Below are positions 14,801 through 27,218 of a stretch of 64,000 bases of DNA, in pieces (within the stretch, counting starts at the first letter, position 1; every line of letters starts with the position of its first letter). The stretch lies in assembly GCF_032854445.1 (NCBI RefSeq), contig NC_088304.1, forward strand, positions 7,389,704 to 7,453,703, written 5' to 3'. The notes below the pieces were generated by a model. It saw only the letters and a list, made by a program, of their open reading frames with translations. It was not told the DNA's origin and did no database searches. Source of the DNA: Liolophura sinensis (lineage: Eukaryota; Mollusca; Polyplacophora; Chitonida; Chitonidae). The position numbers and the translations under genes were made by a program.

Positions 14801-17800
14801 GAGAAATAAATCGAAACTAGCAGCTAATGATTATTCTTTGATCATGTGCTTTACAGATAAGGGATAAAAAAAACCCGGTATACAGGTAAGTATGAATTAT
14901 TATAAATTAGACGACCACAATCATGAAATAATTTTCTAGACTTATCTAGCTGCACAGAAACAGGTCATAAAACCAAAGAGAGATAAACAACGTTACATAA
15001 AGTGGATTTTAAAGTAATTTAGTAATATTTTACACAGCCCAAAAATCTTGTAATCATGAACCCTATCCAAGCACGTGATGTTCCACGTTATAACAATGAC
15101 ACGGTAGCACACTGAGAGCAGCGTGTGGTAAGTATCGGAACCAGGTATCTCCATTTGTTCCACTCTCCTTTCAGACCTCTATGGAGATATGTGGAATTTA
15201 TTATCCAGCAGGGCTATCTAAATATGAACGAGCCGCTCAGATCATCATGAGGCTGATGTCTGCAGGAGACAGTAATTACTGATGGGCACTGAGCCAGGAC
15301 AACAAGTGTCATTAGATGTGAAACTGTGTACAATACAGCGGTTCTATACATTTATATCATACACTGAAGGCAAAAGAGGGGTTGGGGGGGGATAATTAAT
15401 ACAGTTCATTTAAAAAGTCCCGAAGATTTTAATGAAATGAGATTCTTATGTGAATTCTTGAGAGATTGGATGTAGTGAGCGACATATTAGGAGATGTAAA
15501 TTATTTGTTAGTGCCATATACATTGACGCAGAGATTGTAAATGACGTGGAATCTAAACTCGCAGTTGGTGTTGCCGTCAGTGGATTCGAAGATACAAGGT
15601 TAATACTGAACAGCCTGACGTGTCAATGCAACCCGCATCGTCCTGAGTCTCTGAAAGACTCAGTTCCCCAGGGTTTATTTACAGTCCACCGATAAAGAGC
15701 CTTTAGGACATTTTTTCCGTCGCAGAAATATCGGTCAGCCCTTTGCGTTAATTCGGCCACAGGAGATCGATTCTAGAGAGGAGAGCCAGACGTGTGCATC
15801 CTGAGTTTAAATAACCAACTGTTTGGTTTGCCACAATTTTTATGCCAGCAGTGGAACTTTTGTTGACGTAACGGGGCCGTCAAGGGAGAAAAACTAAAGG
15901 TGAAATTTATCCAAATGTCTTGGTTATCAAAAAGTAAATGAGAAACCAAGTGTGCATGAAAGGCCATGCAGGCTGTGGGTGGTTTGGTCATGGCTTTTTA
16001 CAGAGCAATAAAGTTAAACCATAGATTTTATTGATGTTCTTCCTCAATCCATACAAAATGAGCTGCAAGAGTTGGATTCGAGTTTGCGACCTCAGTGACC
16101 AGGAGATTATCAGCTTTGGTGAGAGTAACCCTGGCTAGCACTGACTTGCGCTGTAAAATAAATACAGTTTTTTGCAAATATTCCTATATAACATGGAGAA
16201 TAAATATCAAAACACTTCTTCCTACCCATTTACTAAGACGCAGCCAATCAACGCGTACAGCCTTCCCCTTATTATTCAGTATTAAGTCAGATAAATATCA
16301 AACTTGTGTTAAGCACGAGCCGAATGGAGCTTCAGCTTGGACCTGCATTTGTACTCATAATGATTTATTCTTTTTTTTGCGTGAATGGGAGTACTGTAAG
16401 TACTCATTAATGTTGCTGCCTGATGTTCATTTGTAAATCGAAACTAGCAGAGATCTGAAAACTATCGCCGGGCCATGCAGGCTGTGAGTGGCTGATATGT
16501 TTTTTTACAGAGCAGTAAAGTGAAGTCACAGATTTTAACCATGTTGTTCCTCGATCCGTACAAAATGTATGAGAGAATTTAGTATAATTGATTTAATCAA
16601 CAGATTTAGTGAGAAAGGCCAAACTCATTATGTTTCCACCTACACGAAAGAGGTTAAAGTTACATCTATAAGAATCTGCAACCCTTTACCTGACACTTCT
16701 CAAAACTCCTAACTTAAAGTCACAGCCAACTTTAAGTTACAGCGAGAGTTGGATTCGAGTCTACAACCTTACTGGGGATTATCGGCTGTGGTGAGAGAAG
16801 CCCTGGCTCATCTTGGCTCATATGTGGAAACTTTTCTACACATCTTTTCTTGATCGACATACATGTATGTTGATAAGTACAAGTCTTTGCACATATGTGG
16901 TTAGTAAATACCAAGACGGTGTAGCCGTCCAGGACGGAGAGGATCAGCGCGTTGTTGTTCCCTTAATATACAGAGTGCACGGTCAGGTAAGTAACAAAAC
17001 TGTCTCAGTTATTTTACGAACGGAATGGAGCTGTCAAAATTATTAATTGCTTATTTGCGTGAGTGGGAGTACTGTATTTGCTCCAACTGACTGGCCATGT
17101 TTCCTAATCTTAATGTGAAAATCTAAAGTAACGGAACTGCTAGCGATTAATGATCGAATACGTGTTACATATAGTAATGTTGATGAGAGAATAGCTTACT
17201 TTAAATGGCCATCACCACAACATTGTCTTTTATACTGACAAACTTACACAGAAATAGAAAATAAAACCATACACAGACATTTATTAATATTTTACACAGC
17301 CCCAAAATTCTATCGTCTACAAACCTTATCACCGCTGTTTCGCTAATAACGCGAGATAACAAAAACAGAGAAGCGCTTTCAGAGGAGCGTCTGGTAAATC
17401 TCGAACCGGGTAACTCGGTTAATCCCACTCTCAGATCAAACTGTTTGACCTCTCTGGAGTTATGGGGGAATTGGTATCCAGCAGGGGCCATCAAAATATG
17501 AACACGCCACCCTGATCATCATGAGGCTGATGTCTGTAGGAGATAGTAATTACTGAAGGGCATTGAAGGGTTCTAAGCGAGAGGACAGATTGTCATTAAA
17601 GATGTGTAGAATACAGCGCTCCTAGACATTTATATCAGACCATGACGGCAAAAAGGGGAATAATTAATTAAAATGTGCAGTTCATTTAAAAGACGCAAAG
17701 ATATTAAAGAAGTGAGATTCTCACGTGAATTCTACTGAGATAAAGGCTGATTGTACATTTGATCTCTTGGGGATGTAAATTATCCCGTCAATGCCAGGTG

Positions 17801-17805
17801 TAACT

Positions 17806-18110
17806 AATGTAGAGAAGTTGGAGAGGACAAAAAGGTGTGTTTACTTAAGAACGTGATGCCTTGGATAACAGGCGATGTTGGAGTCCGTGGCTCTAAACAT
17901 GCAATGGTCTTGTATTTTTTCGCAGACGAAAGTCCATGCGGGAAATCGTAGTGTATTGATGTAGAGAAGTTGGAGAGGACAAAAAGGTGCGTTTACTTAA
18001 CAATGTGATGCCTTGGATAACAAGCGATGTTGTAGTCCGTGGCTCCAAACATAAAATGGTCTCGTATGTTTTTCACAGACGAAAGTCATGCGGGAAATCG
18101 CTTTGTATTT
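17806..18110. repeat. 151/152-bp tandem repeat, two units (copy B)
   Basis: This is the counterpart of the three-unit array in copy A. Unit starts are at 17806 and 17958. It has one unit fewer than copy A, so the array differs in copy number between two otherwise very similar stretches. Confidence 0.88.
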
Positions 18111-18300
18111 GTCTTGCGCTAAATACTTTTACAACCTAGCACCTACCAAGATAACGTTTTTTACACTTTCACATCTTTTTTGAAAATGTTGCTTTGTGTC
18201 ACAATAAATTTTAACATTTGGACAGTGGAATATGTCACCCTCTCTTTAATACAACAAAATATTTTCATCAAAATCCCACCTGTAAATGACAAACATGGCC

Positions 18301-18323
18301 ATGGTATTTATTGTAAATACCAT
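18301..18323. repeat. Perfect 10-bp inverted repeat (palindrome) in copy B
   Basis: This is the same palindrome as at 6345-6367, unchanged. Confidence 0.7.
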
Positions 18324-20997
18324 CATTACTATCAATACGACTGGAATCTCGTTATCTGTAACATCACTGTAAGCATGATAAAGAAACCAAAAATCTCATG
18401 TTTTCCGATCAGAGGTCTCTGGTTTCTATTGTGTAATCCTTGGTGCAAAAGCTCCTTTGCAAAGAATACAGTTTTTTCTTGATAATATCCCTTCATTTCA
18501 CGACAAACAGAGAGATGCTAAAAGGCATATTAAGGTGATGTCAAAGTGTTGCGTTTCACAGATCTGTCTGAAGTTAGCAGACAATGCTCTCTAATATCCA
18601 CGACACAGTTACACATGGACAGTACAGCCCTTCTCAAGTGTTCCTCAGCAGACAACACAGACATATTTGTTAGGGTTGCATGTCGCGGAGATCTGCTCAG
18701 ATGTAAATTGAATTTAAGACGCAATCCACAGGTCTCAATGTGGTATTACTGAACAGCCCAACGTGTCGATGCACCCCTCATCGCCCTGAATCTCTGAAAG
18801 ATTCAATCCACCAGGGTTTTTTTTTTTTACAGTTAAAGAACCTTTAGGGCATTTTTTTTCTGTCATAGCAGTATCAGTGAACCCTGCGCGTTAAATCGGC
18901 CACAGGACATCGATTCTACCGAGGAAATCGAGACGTTGAATCCTAAGTGTGTATAAGCAACTGTTTGGTTTGCCACAATTTTTATGCCAGCAGCTGAACT
19001 TTCGTCGTCTTAACGGAGCTGCCCAGACACGGGAATAGAAGCCGAAATTTATCCAGATGTCTTGATTACAAAATAGGAATTCATCCACAAAGTGTACATG
19101 AAAATAGTCGCTAGGCCATACAAGGTGTAGGTGGTTTGGCGACAGCTTTTTACAGAGTGAAATCGTAGATTTTATTTATGTTGTTCCTCGATCAATACAA
19201 AATTGATATCATTAACTGATTTAGTGAAAATAGCTGTATGCATTAATTTTCTATGTACATCATACCCGCCAGGCTAATTATGTATAGAACTGTAGCTTCG
19301 GAAGAAAACTCCAGACTTTCACCTTCTTAAAACTTCTAACTTAAAACGACAACTGACGCAAGAGCTGGATTCAAGCTTGCTACCTCAGTGACAAGGGTTT
19401 CACTAGCTATGGTTAGACCAGCCTTGGCTCATGCTGACTCGTGTCGAAAACATTTGTACACATCTGGAAACATTTTCCAACCCTATATATGTAAAATAAA
19501 ACCAGTTTTTTGCACATATACATATGTACAATGGAGAATAATCATCAAAACCGCTCTTCCCAACATTCATCAACACGGGGTCATTCCACGCTTACAGCCT
19601 TCCATTTATTATGTCGTGCCAAGTCAGGTGAGAACCAAGATTGTTTTAGATACGAACCCAATTGGGCTTCAGCTTGAACCTACATTTATTTGTACTCAGA
19701 ATGATTTATTGTTTATTTGCGTGAGTGGGAGTACTTTATGTGTAGTGACTGATTAATGGTGCTACGTAATGTAAATGTGTGAATCGAAACTAATAGCTCA
19801 GCTAGCGATTACTGTTCGGACATGTGTTATATAGGCAGTCATCTCTGTTAACGATAACAGACCAGTATAAATAGAAGCATGAATTTTTACAAATTAGACG
19901 ACCATAACATTGAAATTGTTTTCTAGACTGATCATATTTCACAGAAACAGAAACGGATCATAAAACTATTCAGAGACAAACACCATTACATCAAGTGAAT
20001 TTTTCTAGTAATTTACTAATATTTTACACAGCCCGAAAGTCTTGTAATCATACACCTTATGGAACCGCGTGATGGCTTTCGTTAATAATGATGGCATAAA
20101 AGCATTTTAAGAGGAAATCTCGGAGCTGGATAACTCGATTAATCCCACTCTCAGATCAACCTTTTTCACCTCTCTGGAGATATGGAGGAATTGGTATCCA
20201 GCAGGGCTGTCAAAATATGAACAAGCCGTGCAGATCATCATTAGGCTGATGTCTGTAGGAGATAGTATTTACTGAGGGGCATTGATGTGTTCTGAGCCAG
20301 GACACCGATTGTCATTAGCTGTGGTCTCAGACATTTATATTAGACACTGATGGCAAAAGAAATGGAATAGTTAATGAAAATGTACAGTTATGTTAAAACT
20401 TCGCAAAGATTTCGATGAAGTTAGATTCTGATGTGAATTCTATTGAGAGAGAGATTGACTGTAGCGCTGCCATGAACACTGAAACTTTGAAGAATCGCTA
20501 AAAGGACAAGCACGAAAGGTACGAGTGTAGATAATGCTGGGAACGCGCTAATCACCGTTTCTGGTGTCGTATGTGGCTTAAAGCTTAAATGTACAGTGCG
20601 TGAACGCCTTTCCCATGGCTGTGGGAAGTCTGGCTTAGGGCAGTTTTCAGTATTTTCACATTTTCAGACTATTCCCAACAATATTCTTTAATAAAGATAT
20701 CTGGTGCTTAAAAAATGTTATAAATAGTAAAATTTAAGACGTTCGAAACTTCCGGTGTGTCACAACAAAGTACAATTTTTGGCAAATGTACGCTTCGCAA
20801 TTTATCACGTTCTCGTATAAATGAAAATATTTTGGGGGGTAAAGATATGGCTTTGAAATTTCCTGAATAAACACCAGAAAGTCTTGATTCCTTAAAGCGG
20901 TAACAGATAAAATGCACTCTACTTTATATTCCATCGCCATCCGGTAGGCCTGTATGCAAACTGGGGCCGTCATATTCATTACAGTTACCAATTGCCA

Positions 20998-22760
20998 TCA
21001 ATTTTATATCAACTTTTGTTGACGTAACGGAGCCATTATTGGGGAGAATCAATACTGAAATTTATGCAGATGTCTTGATTACAAAGTAGGAATTGATTAA
21101 CAAAGTTTATATGAAAACAATCGCTAGGCCCTGTAGGGTGTGGGCTGTTTGGCAATGGCTTTTTACAGAAAAAGTAACATGAAAGCATAGATTATTGATG
21201 TCGTTCCTTGTTCCAAACAAAACTGATATCATTAACACATTTAATGATAATCGTCGTACTTGATAATTTTCCACGTTTACAATAACCATTAGGCTAATAG
21301 TGTATAGAAAATTGTAGTTCTGGAAGAAAACTGTCGACTTTCACATCTCACTTTTCGAAACTTCTAACATAAAACGACAACCTAACTTTACAGCAAGAGC
21401 AGTTGATTTCGAACTTGCAACCTCGGGGACCAGGGTATTATCGGCTGTGGTGAGATCAACTTTGACTTATGCTGACTCATGTCGAAGACTTCTGTACACA
21501 TTTGGAAATATTTTCTAGGTCTATATATATATATACATAAATAAATACAATTCTTTTGCAAATATACATATATAAATTGGAGAACAAATATCAGCACCGC
21601 TGCTCTTACCCATTCACACGGGGTCATTCAAGGCTAACAGCCTTTCCCTTATTACGCAGTACCAAGTCAGGTGAGGACCAAATCTGACACGAGCCGAATG
21701 GAGCTTCAGCTTGAGCAGCCGATGTGCTCAAAATGATTTGTTTGTTTTTATTACGTGATTGAGAGAACCGTATGTTTCCTTACTCATTTGTGGTGCTGCA
21801 AAATATTAATGTGTATATCTAAACTCGTAGTTGTGCTAGCGGATACATGTTATACAGATATCCATTTCTGTTAATGATAAGATACCGATATACAAGCAAG
21901 CACGAATTATTATAAATTAGACGGCCATAACTTGTTTTCTACACTGATCAAATTCCAAAGAAACAGATCATAAAACCATTCAGAGACAACAATATTTTAT
22001 TTACATAAAGTGGATGTTGAAGTAATTTATTAATATTTACCGCAGCCCGAGAATCTTGTAATCATAAACTTTATCGAGCATTGAATAACGATGACAAGGA
22101 AGCACTTTAAGAGGAGCGTCTGGTCAATCTCGGAGCTGGGTAACTCGATAAATCCCACTCTCAGATCAACCTTTTTCACCTCTCTGGAGATATGGGGGAA
22201 TTGGTATCCAGTAAGGCCATCAGAATATGAACAAGCCGTGCAGATCATCATTAGGCTGATGTCTGTAGGAGATAGTAATTACTGATGGGCATTGATGTGT
22301 TCTGAGCCAGGTCACCGATTGTCATTAACCGTGGTCTCAGGCATTTATATTAGACACTGATGGCACAACGCGGAATAATTAAGAAAAACGTGCAGTTAGT
22401 TTAAAACTTCACACACATTTCGATGAAATGAAATTTCGATGTGAATTGTATTGAGAGAAATATTGATTGTAGCATGTGCCCTATAGGCCTACATGTCAAT
22501 GCCATTAACACTGAGACTTTGAAATATCGCTGAAGGGGCCAGCACGACAGGTACGAGTGTAGATAATGCTGAGAAATCGCGAGTCACAGTTTCTGCTGTC
22601 GTCTGAAAGCTTAAATGTACACTAAATGAACGCATTTCCCATAGTAGGAGGAAATCACATTTTCAGACTATCCTGAACAACATTCCTTATTCAATATATA
22701 TTGTACCTAAACAATGTTATAAACAGTAAAATTCAAGGCGTGCGAAAATTCCGATAACTC
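20998..22760. repeat. Third, partial block of the higher-order repeat
   Basis: After copy B ends, the sequence continues with modules of the same family in another arrangement. Positions 21008-21700 resemble 10848-11520 of copy B, including the gacgtaacggagcca region. Positions 22030-22330 resemble 8080-8280, and 22400-22740 resemble 8380-8710. This means it is a mosaic of known modules and not a third full unit. Repeat similarity ends about 22760, shortly before the DNA transposon. A short TA-rich run lies near 21522-21540. Confidence 0.8.
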
Positions 22761-22920
22761 AATATATACCGCCCAGAAAACTTTAAGTCCAGCATCTTTG
22801 AAAATCTAATGTCACGATTGTTTCTATCATTATACGAGCGTAAACGTGATTTAGATTATGACTTTCAGTGTTCGGCCGGGGTGGCCAATAACTTAAGTGA
22901 CGAATGCTTCACGTTGTTGA

Positions 22921-22933
22921 GTTATCGGCCACC
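22921..22933. repeat. Candidate left terminal inverted repeat of the pogo-like element
   Basis: This 13-base stretch is perfectly reverse-complementary to 26275-26287, on the far side of the transposase pseudogene. Confidence 0.5.
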
Positions 22934-23153
22934 ACTGTAAAGATCGAGTTTGTTTAAGGTAAATCGGTAATAATTACAGTTGTTGCTAATTTTGGATAGT
23001 GTACACATGTCCATGCACATGAACACATGTCTATTGTCTGTTTCTGCAATTATACTTTTCAAAATGCCTTCCAACGAAGCCTTAAATTGAGCATCGATAT
23101 ATAGGCCTATATTTTATTTATAACACGAAATTGTTTTATTTTTATTCCAGGAA

Positions 23154-25829
23154 ATGTCTCAGAAACTGCAATACGCCGCCCAAAATATGCAGAAAGCCTT
23201 GGAGGCTGTTAGAAGTGGATGTAGCCAGCGTTCAGCTTCTCGACAGTTCGGAGTGCCCAGGGCTACCTTGCAGGACAAGCTACTAGGACGATCTCCAGAG
23301 GTGCGACGGATGGGGCCTGCTCCAGTATTAACCCCGGAAGAGGAAAACAAGTTGGAGAACTGGTTAAGTGAACTTTTAAAGGCTGGTTTTCCTAGAAAGA
23401 AAGATGATCTTCTCGACACTGTAATGAAGATAGTAGAAGAAGACGGGCGTCCAAACCCATTCATTAATAACAGGCCAAGTGACACATGGTACAGAAATTT
23501 CCTTAAGAGACACCCAGCGATTTCAGAGCGTACAGCAGAAACTATATCAAAAGCTAGATCCCTAGTTAATGAAGCCAACATTCGAAAATGGTTTAAGGAT
23601 CTGGAGTCTTTCTTACAAGAGAAAGGATGCGATGGTAGGCGCATATTGAATGCGGATGAAACAAATTTCCAAATGTGTCCTAAGAGCAGAAAGGTTTTGG
23701 GACCGAAAGGATGGAAGGACGTTTACGAGATCGCCCCTGGGAAAGAAAAGGAAACTCTAACCGTGTTGGGAACATTTAATGCCAGTGGAGAAGTCATCAA
23801 GGGAATGATTGTCTACCCTTTCGCACGTCCTCCTAAGGATTTGGTACGTGCTGTGCCGGATAACTGGGCAATCGGACGGTCCGACACAGGATGGATGAAA
23901 TCGGAGACGTTTTAGGAGTACGTGGCAAACGTACTTCATCCATGGCTTAAGGAAAACGAGGTGACTTTACCGGCTCTGTTTATAGTCGATGGACATAAAA
24001 CCCATCTGACACACCAGCTGAGTGACTTCTGCTCCAATAACGGAATAATTCTGTATTGTCCGTTCCCAAATGCCACCCACATTCTCCAGCCAGCAGATGT
24101 TTCCGTTTTCAGACCCCTGAAGCTGGAATGGAGAAAACGTGTTAAATCATGGCAGACAGAAAATCCGGGGAAATCTTTAGCTAGGAAAGAATTTTGCCCC
24201 ACTATTGGACAGAGCAATGTCCGAAATCACGGCTGACACATTATCCAACGGCTTTAAGGCGTGTGGACTCTTTCCATTCAATCCTGACGCTGTCAACTAC
24301 AGCAAGTGCGTGAACCACATGACAACATCACTTCATCAACCCACTAACTTACCTTCAACTTCCAGATCTGACGACAGTCTCCAGTCTGATATCACTTTGC
24401 AAAAGTCAGATTTCCAGATTGCCGCTTCTGTGATTCAGTAGCTACTAGACGCAGGTCACGAACGGGATTTGGACGCCATTTTAGTGACGCTAAAATCGAA
24501 GTCTGACGGTTTCTCAGAAATTTCACGTCCAAACGGTTCACTTCAGGGTAATGATCATGAAGATCCAGCAGTCATGGGTGGTGAAGATCGAGTTCAAACA
24601 GATGGAGAACCTGCCGTTCAGTATGGTGAAATTCGGTCAATCAACGCTATCGAAGACACTCCGACAGTTCAGGGTAGTGCAGGTCCATTAGCCATGGGTA
24701 ACATTTTTGATGTTCAGGTGGCAGACAACAGTGATCTGGACATTTCTCTCAGAGCACTTGTTACGGATCTCGGACTGCGTATTAATGACCTGGGAGAACT
24801 ACAAGACCACCTACTTCCAGGCACTTCTGTTGAAATTAGTGATGTCTCGAACTCACAGGACGCCGAAAACACACGCACGCCAGTATATGATCCGGTACAA
24901 ACCGACGTGGAACAGCTCTTGTTACAAGTGTCAACTGATGAAAGCCGGTCAGTGATAAACGATGATCAGACAGTGACAAACGCCGATCCCATAGAACAGA
25001 ATAGCAGTTCTTCATCATCTGATGTGATTGTGCCACGATCAGAAAATGTGTCTCCTGCGTTTGAAAAGCATCTATTCTGGCCACCTAGGAAGACTGAAAA
25101 CAAACCAAATGAAACCAAAAAGAAGACAAAAAAAAATTACCTTACGCAGTATCGTCGTCTGAGTGGAGAAAAATGATCGAAGAAGCAGAAGCGGAAACCA
25201 AAAGACTTGAGGAGGAAAAGAAAAAAAGAAAAGACGAGAGACAAAGTAAAAAGACACAGAAAGAGATCCAAAAAGCTCAGAAAAAGACTGGAGAAAGTAA
25301 AAAGAGTTCAGCGAAGAAATCTACCGGCATTAAATCTTCCACGTCGACGTCGTCTGATGCGCACACAGCACCTAATGAATTGGGGACGAATCCATCTGGT
25401 ACAACGGAGGATACCATTGCTGTATCCACTCAGGGAAATGAATTTACGAATGAACCTCCTGTTAACGGTGGCTGCGCGTCCTCTTCGGGGGAAACAGATC
25501 CACCCGTAACCATCTGTTTAGAGCCTTTTTTGGATACAGAGGTGACGAATCCTACTAGTTCGGCAACACTTGCAGCTCCTGGTGATCAGGGAGTCGGAAT
25601 ACGAAAGAGAATCCGGGGTGTCCAAACAGAGGAAGCTATTAAACCGAAGCGGGCAAAGGGTGAAAGTAACTCGCTGGATGCACCTTGTCTGTATTGCAGT
25701 GAGCTCTTCAGCCTTTCAAAACCTGGAGAACAGTGGGTTCAGTGCGCAGGTTGTAAAATGTGGGCTTATGAAAGTTGTGCGAACATATCTCCCGATGGAT
25801 CTTTTGTTTGTGAATTATGCTCACACTAG
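23154..25829 (+). pseudogene. Pogo/Tigger-family DDD transposase with C-terminal PHD-like finger, disrupted
   Basis: A DNA-cutting transposase of the Tc1/mariner-pogo superfamily. Residues about 1-45 look like a psq/HTH DNA-binding motif (SASRQFGVPRATLQDKL) and about 60-130 like a CENP-B type DNA-binding domain (NRPSDTWYRNFLKRHP). The DDE_1 catalytic core has D168 (NADETNF), D279 (VDGHKTHL) and D315 (LQPADVSVFRPLK), a DD35D spacing. A serine-rich and acidic region follows, then a Lys/Glu-rich coiled-coil-like stretch and a final C4-type finger at 25686-25825. Four lesions break the frame: a TAG at 23913, a one-base gain near 24194, a TAG at 24439 and a one-base loss in the A run near 25170. 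The ATG is preceded by a splice-acceptor-like tract (tttttattccag) ending at 23150, so a 5' UTR intron is possible. It is not a host gene of known role. Confidence 0.9.
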
Positions 25830-26274
25830 GATCACGTTATTACCTTCAAAACCGTGCCGATACCAAATCGATGTTTATTTGTTGAAAGTTCTCCTGTTTG
25901 TTTTTAAGAAAAAAAACTGCTCGTCTATCAGAATACTCGTTTTCTTGTCAATAAGATTAATTCGGAATCTATGTCTTACTCCAAACAAAGGAAAATGTGG
26001 CGTGGCCAGTCATACGATGGTGCATATGTATAATCGGCCCGGGGGGCCGATGGCCCGACGTGGTCTGGCCGAAATTGCAAATTACTTGGCCGATTACTTA
26101 AAAAAGTGCATGCTTCATGCAAATTTCATGTTTTTGTTTGTTATGTTGAATTTTGACGAAAATATTGTTGTCAGTCCTAAAAAGCAGGTAATTGTTCTTC
26201 TATAAATCCTTGTGCATATAAGGTCTGTCGACGTACGTCACGTATAGATCGCCGCAAAGCTGCTGGACTAGTTA

Positions 26275-26287
26275 GGTGGCCGATAAC
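26275..26287. repeat. Candidate right terminal inverted repeat of the pogo-like element
   Basis: This is the perfect reverse complement of 22921-22933. The bases just outside (ggttggtcaccc) also partly mirror the left outer sequence (ggggtggccaa). Confidence 0.5.
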
Positions 26288-26311
26288 CGGGTTGGTCACC
26301 CTACCCCGTCT

Positions 26312-26689
26312 CTACACCCAGATACCCAAAACCTAGATCATAGCACCAAACGCAGTACATAATTTTTAAAATGTTTCAGGATTTTTTCTGTTTGCTTGAC
26401 ATTTTAATTATGGTCCGTTTGGATCGATCTTAATTCTTTTGACAGTGTAGCTGTATCTATAGTTTTTGCAATTTATCTCAAGTCTCTCTTGAGACACGTT
26501 TTAGTCCTGATTTAATCGGTCAAAATTTTGAGAACTGACAAACAATTTTCACAACAAATATCGATATGTGTTCCAAATGCATATGTGAATAAATGCAAAC
26601 ACGTACCTCTTTCAATCACATTATACAATCCTATTTTCGAGAAATGTAATCGCCAACTGGAATATTGACAGTTGGCACTGACAATCGCC
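26312..26689. other. Non-coding stretch, nothing recognised
   Basis: This is AT-rich sequence after the transposon. I see no splice-bounded exon, repeat or RNA gene in it. Confidence 0.5.
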
Positions 26690-27070
26690 TGTACGAAGTA
26701 TGCAGGCGTAGCTTACGTCAGCGTCTACCTTGAGAGTCAGCGTCTGTACCGGCGTCGGCATCTGTATCGTCGTCGACGTCCGATATCGATGAAAAGGGAC
26801 GTAGAGGTAAATGTTTGGGATAGTATCGTCGCGAAAAATACTGCGTGTTTTGAGCTTAGGTATTTCATACTTGTAAAGCACGATAGCCTGCGTATAGCTT
26901 ATTTCGGCGTCTGTACCGGCGTCGGTGCCTTTACTAGCGTCGGCGTCTGCACCGGCGTCAACGTCTGATATCGATGAAAAGTGACGTAGAGATAAATGTT
27001 TTGGGTGGTGTCTTAGACAAGTACTGCATGTATTGAGCTCAGGTTTTTCATACATGTAAAGCACGATACA
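26690..27070. repeat. Duplicated unit (period about 185 bp) rich in GGCGTC
   Basis: The landmark gatatcgatgaaaag occurs at 26782 and 26967, and the flanking bases agree for most of about 185 bp on each side. Each unit opens with several GGCGTC-like hexamers (ggcgtcggc, ccggcgtc) that make a small GC-rich minisatellite in an AT-rich setting. The end of each unit (catgtaaagcacgat) also resembles a dispersed repeat seen at 58966-59163. Confidence 0.75.
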
Positions 27071-27218
27071 ACAAAGGGAAATTTTTTTGTTCATGTCCTA
27101 TGTGCATATTAACGACCGTGAATTACAAAGTTCACGACAGCCTCTTTGAAATTAACATTGGAATCACTGCTGAGGTAAATGTTAGGTCTGATGTTTCAAA
27201 TTGTTCTACATGCATTGT

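Larger units (their letters stand above)
9094..20997. repeat. Higher-order repeat, copy B (complete, longer)
   Basis: This is the second and longer copy of the unit that starts at 9094. Module anchors lie at 9288, 10492 (diverged), 13912 and 18630. Relative to copy A it contains extra blocks, chiefly about 10455-11490 and 14290-15853, plus smaller ones near 11900-12340 and 20045-20110. Similarity to A ends near 20996, where A continues instead into 8997-9093 and the next unit. Low divergence across several kilobases, for example 18110-18500 against 6150-6540, argues for a fairly recent duplication. No coding region is supported. Confidence 0.88.
22879..26311 (+). mobile_element. Pogo/Tigger-like DNA transposon, decayed
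   Basis: The element is placed by the transposase pseudogene inside it and by candidate terminal repeats. On the left, 22921-22933 reads gttatcggccacc. On the right, 26275-26287 is its exact reverse complement. The left end is itself a palindrome, because 22881-22897 (ggtggccaataactt) pairs with 22919-22933. A related subterminal stretch lies at 26090-26123, with ggccgattactt followed by atgcttcatg. The outer borders are not certain, and I could not find a TA target-site duplication. Pogo-type elements are normally bounded by short terminal inverted repeats and TA; that is family knowledge, not something seen here. Confidence 0.6.

Noticed and set aside
1-22760. Retrovirus, LTR element or Maverick origin of the large repeats
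   Set aside because: No polymerase, integrase, capsid or protease motif in any frame, and no paired terminal repeats could be seen.
24707-24955. Extra plus-strand frames over the transposase
   Set aside because: They overlap the transposase frame out of phase and have no domain.
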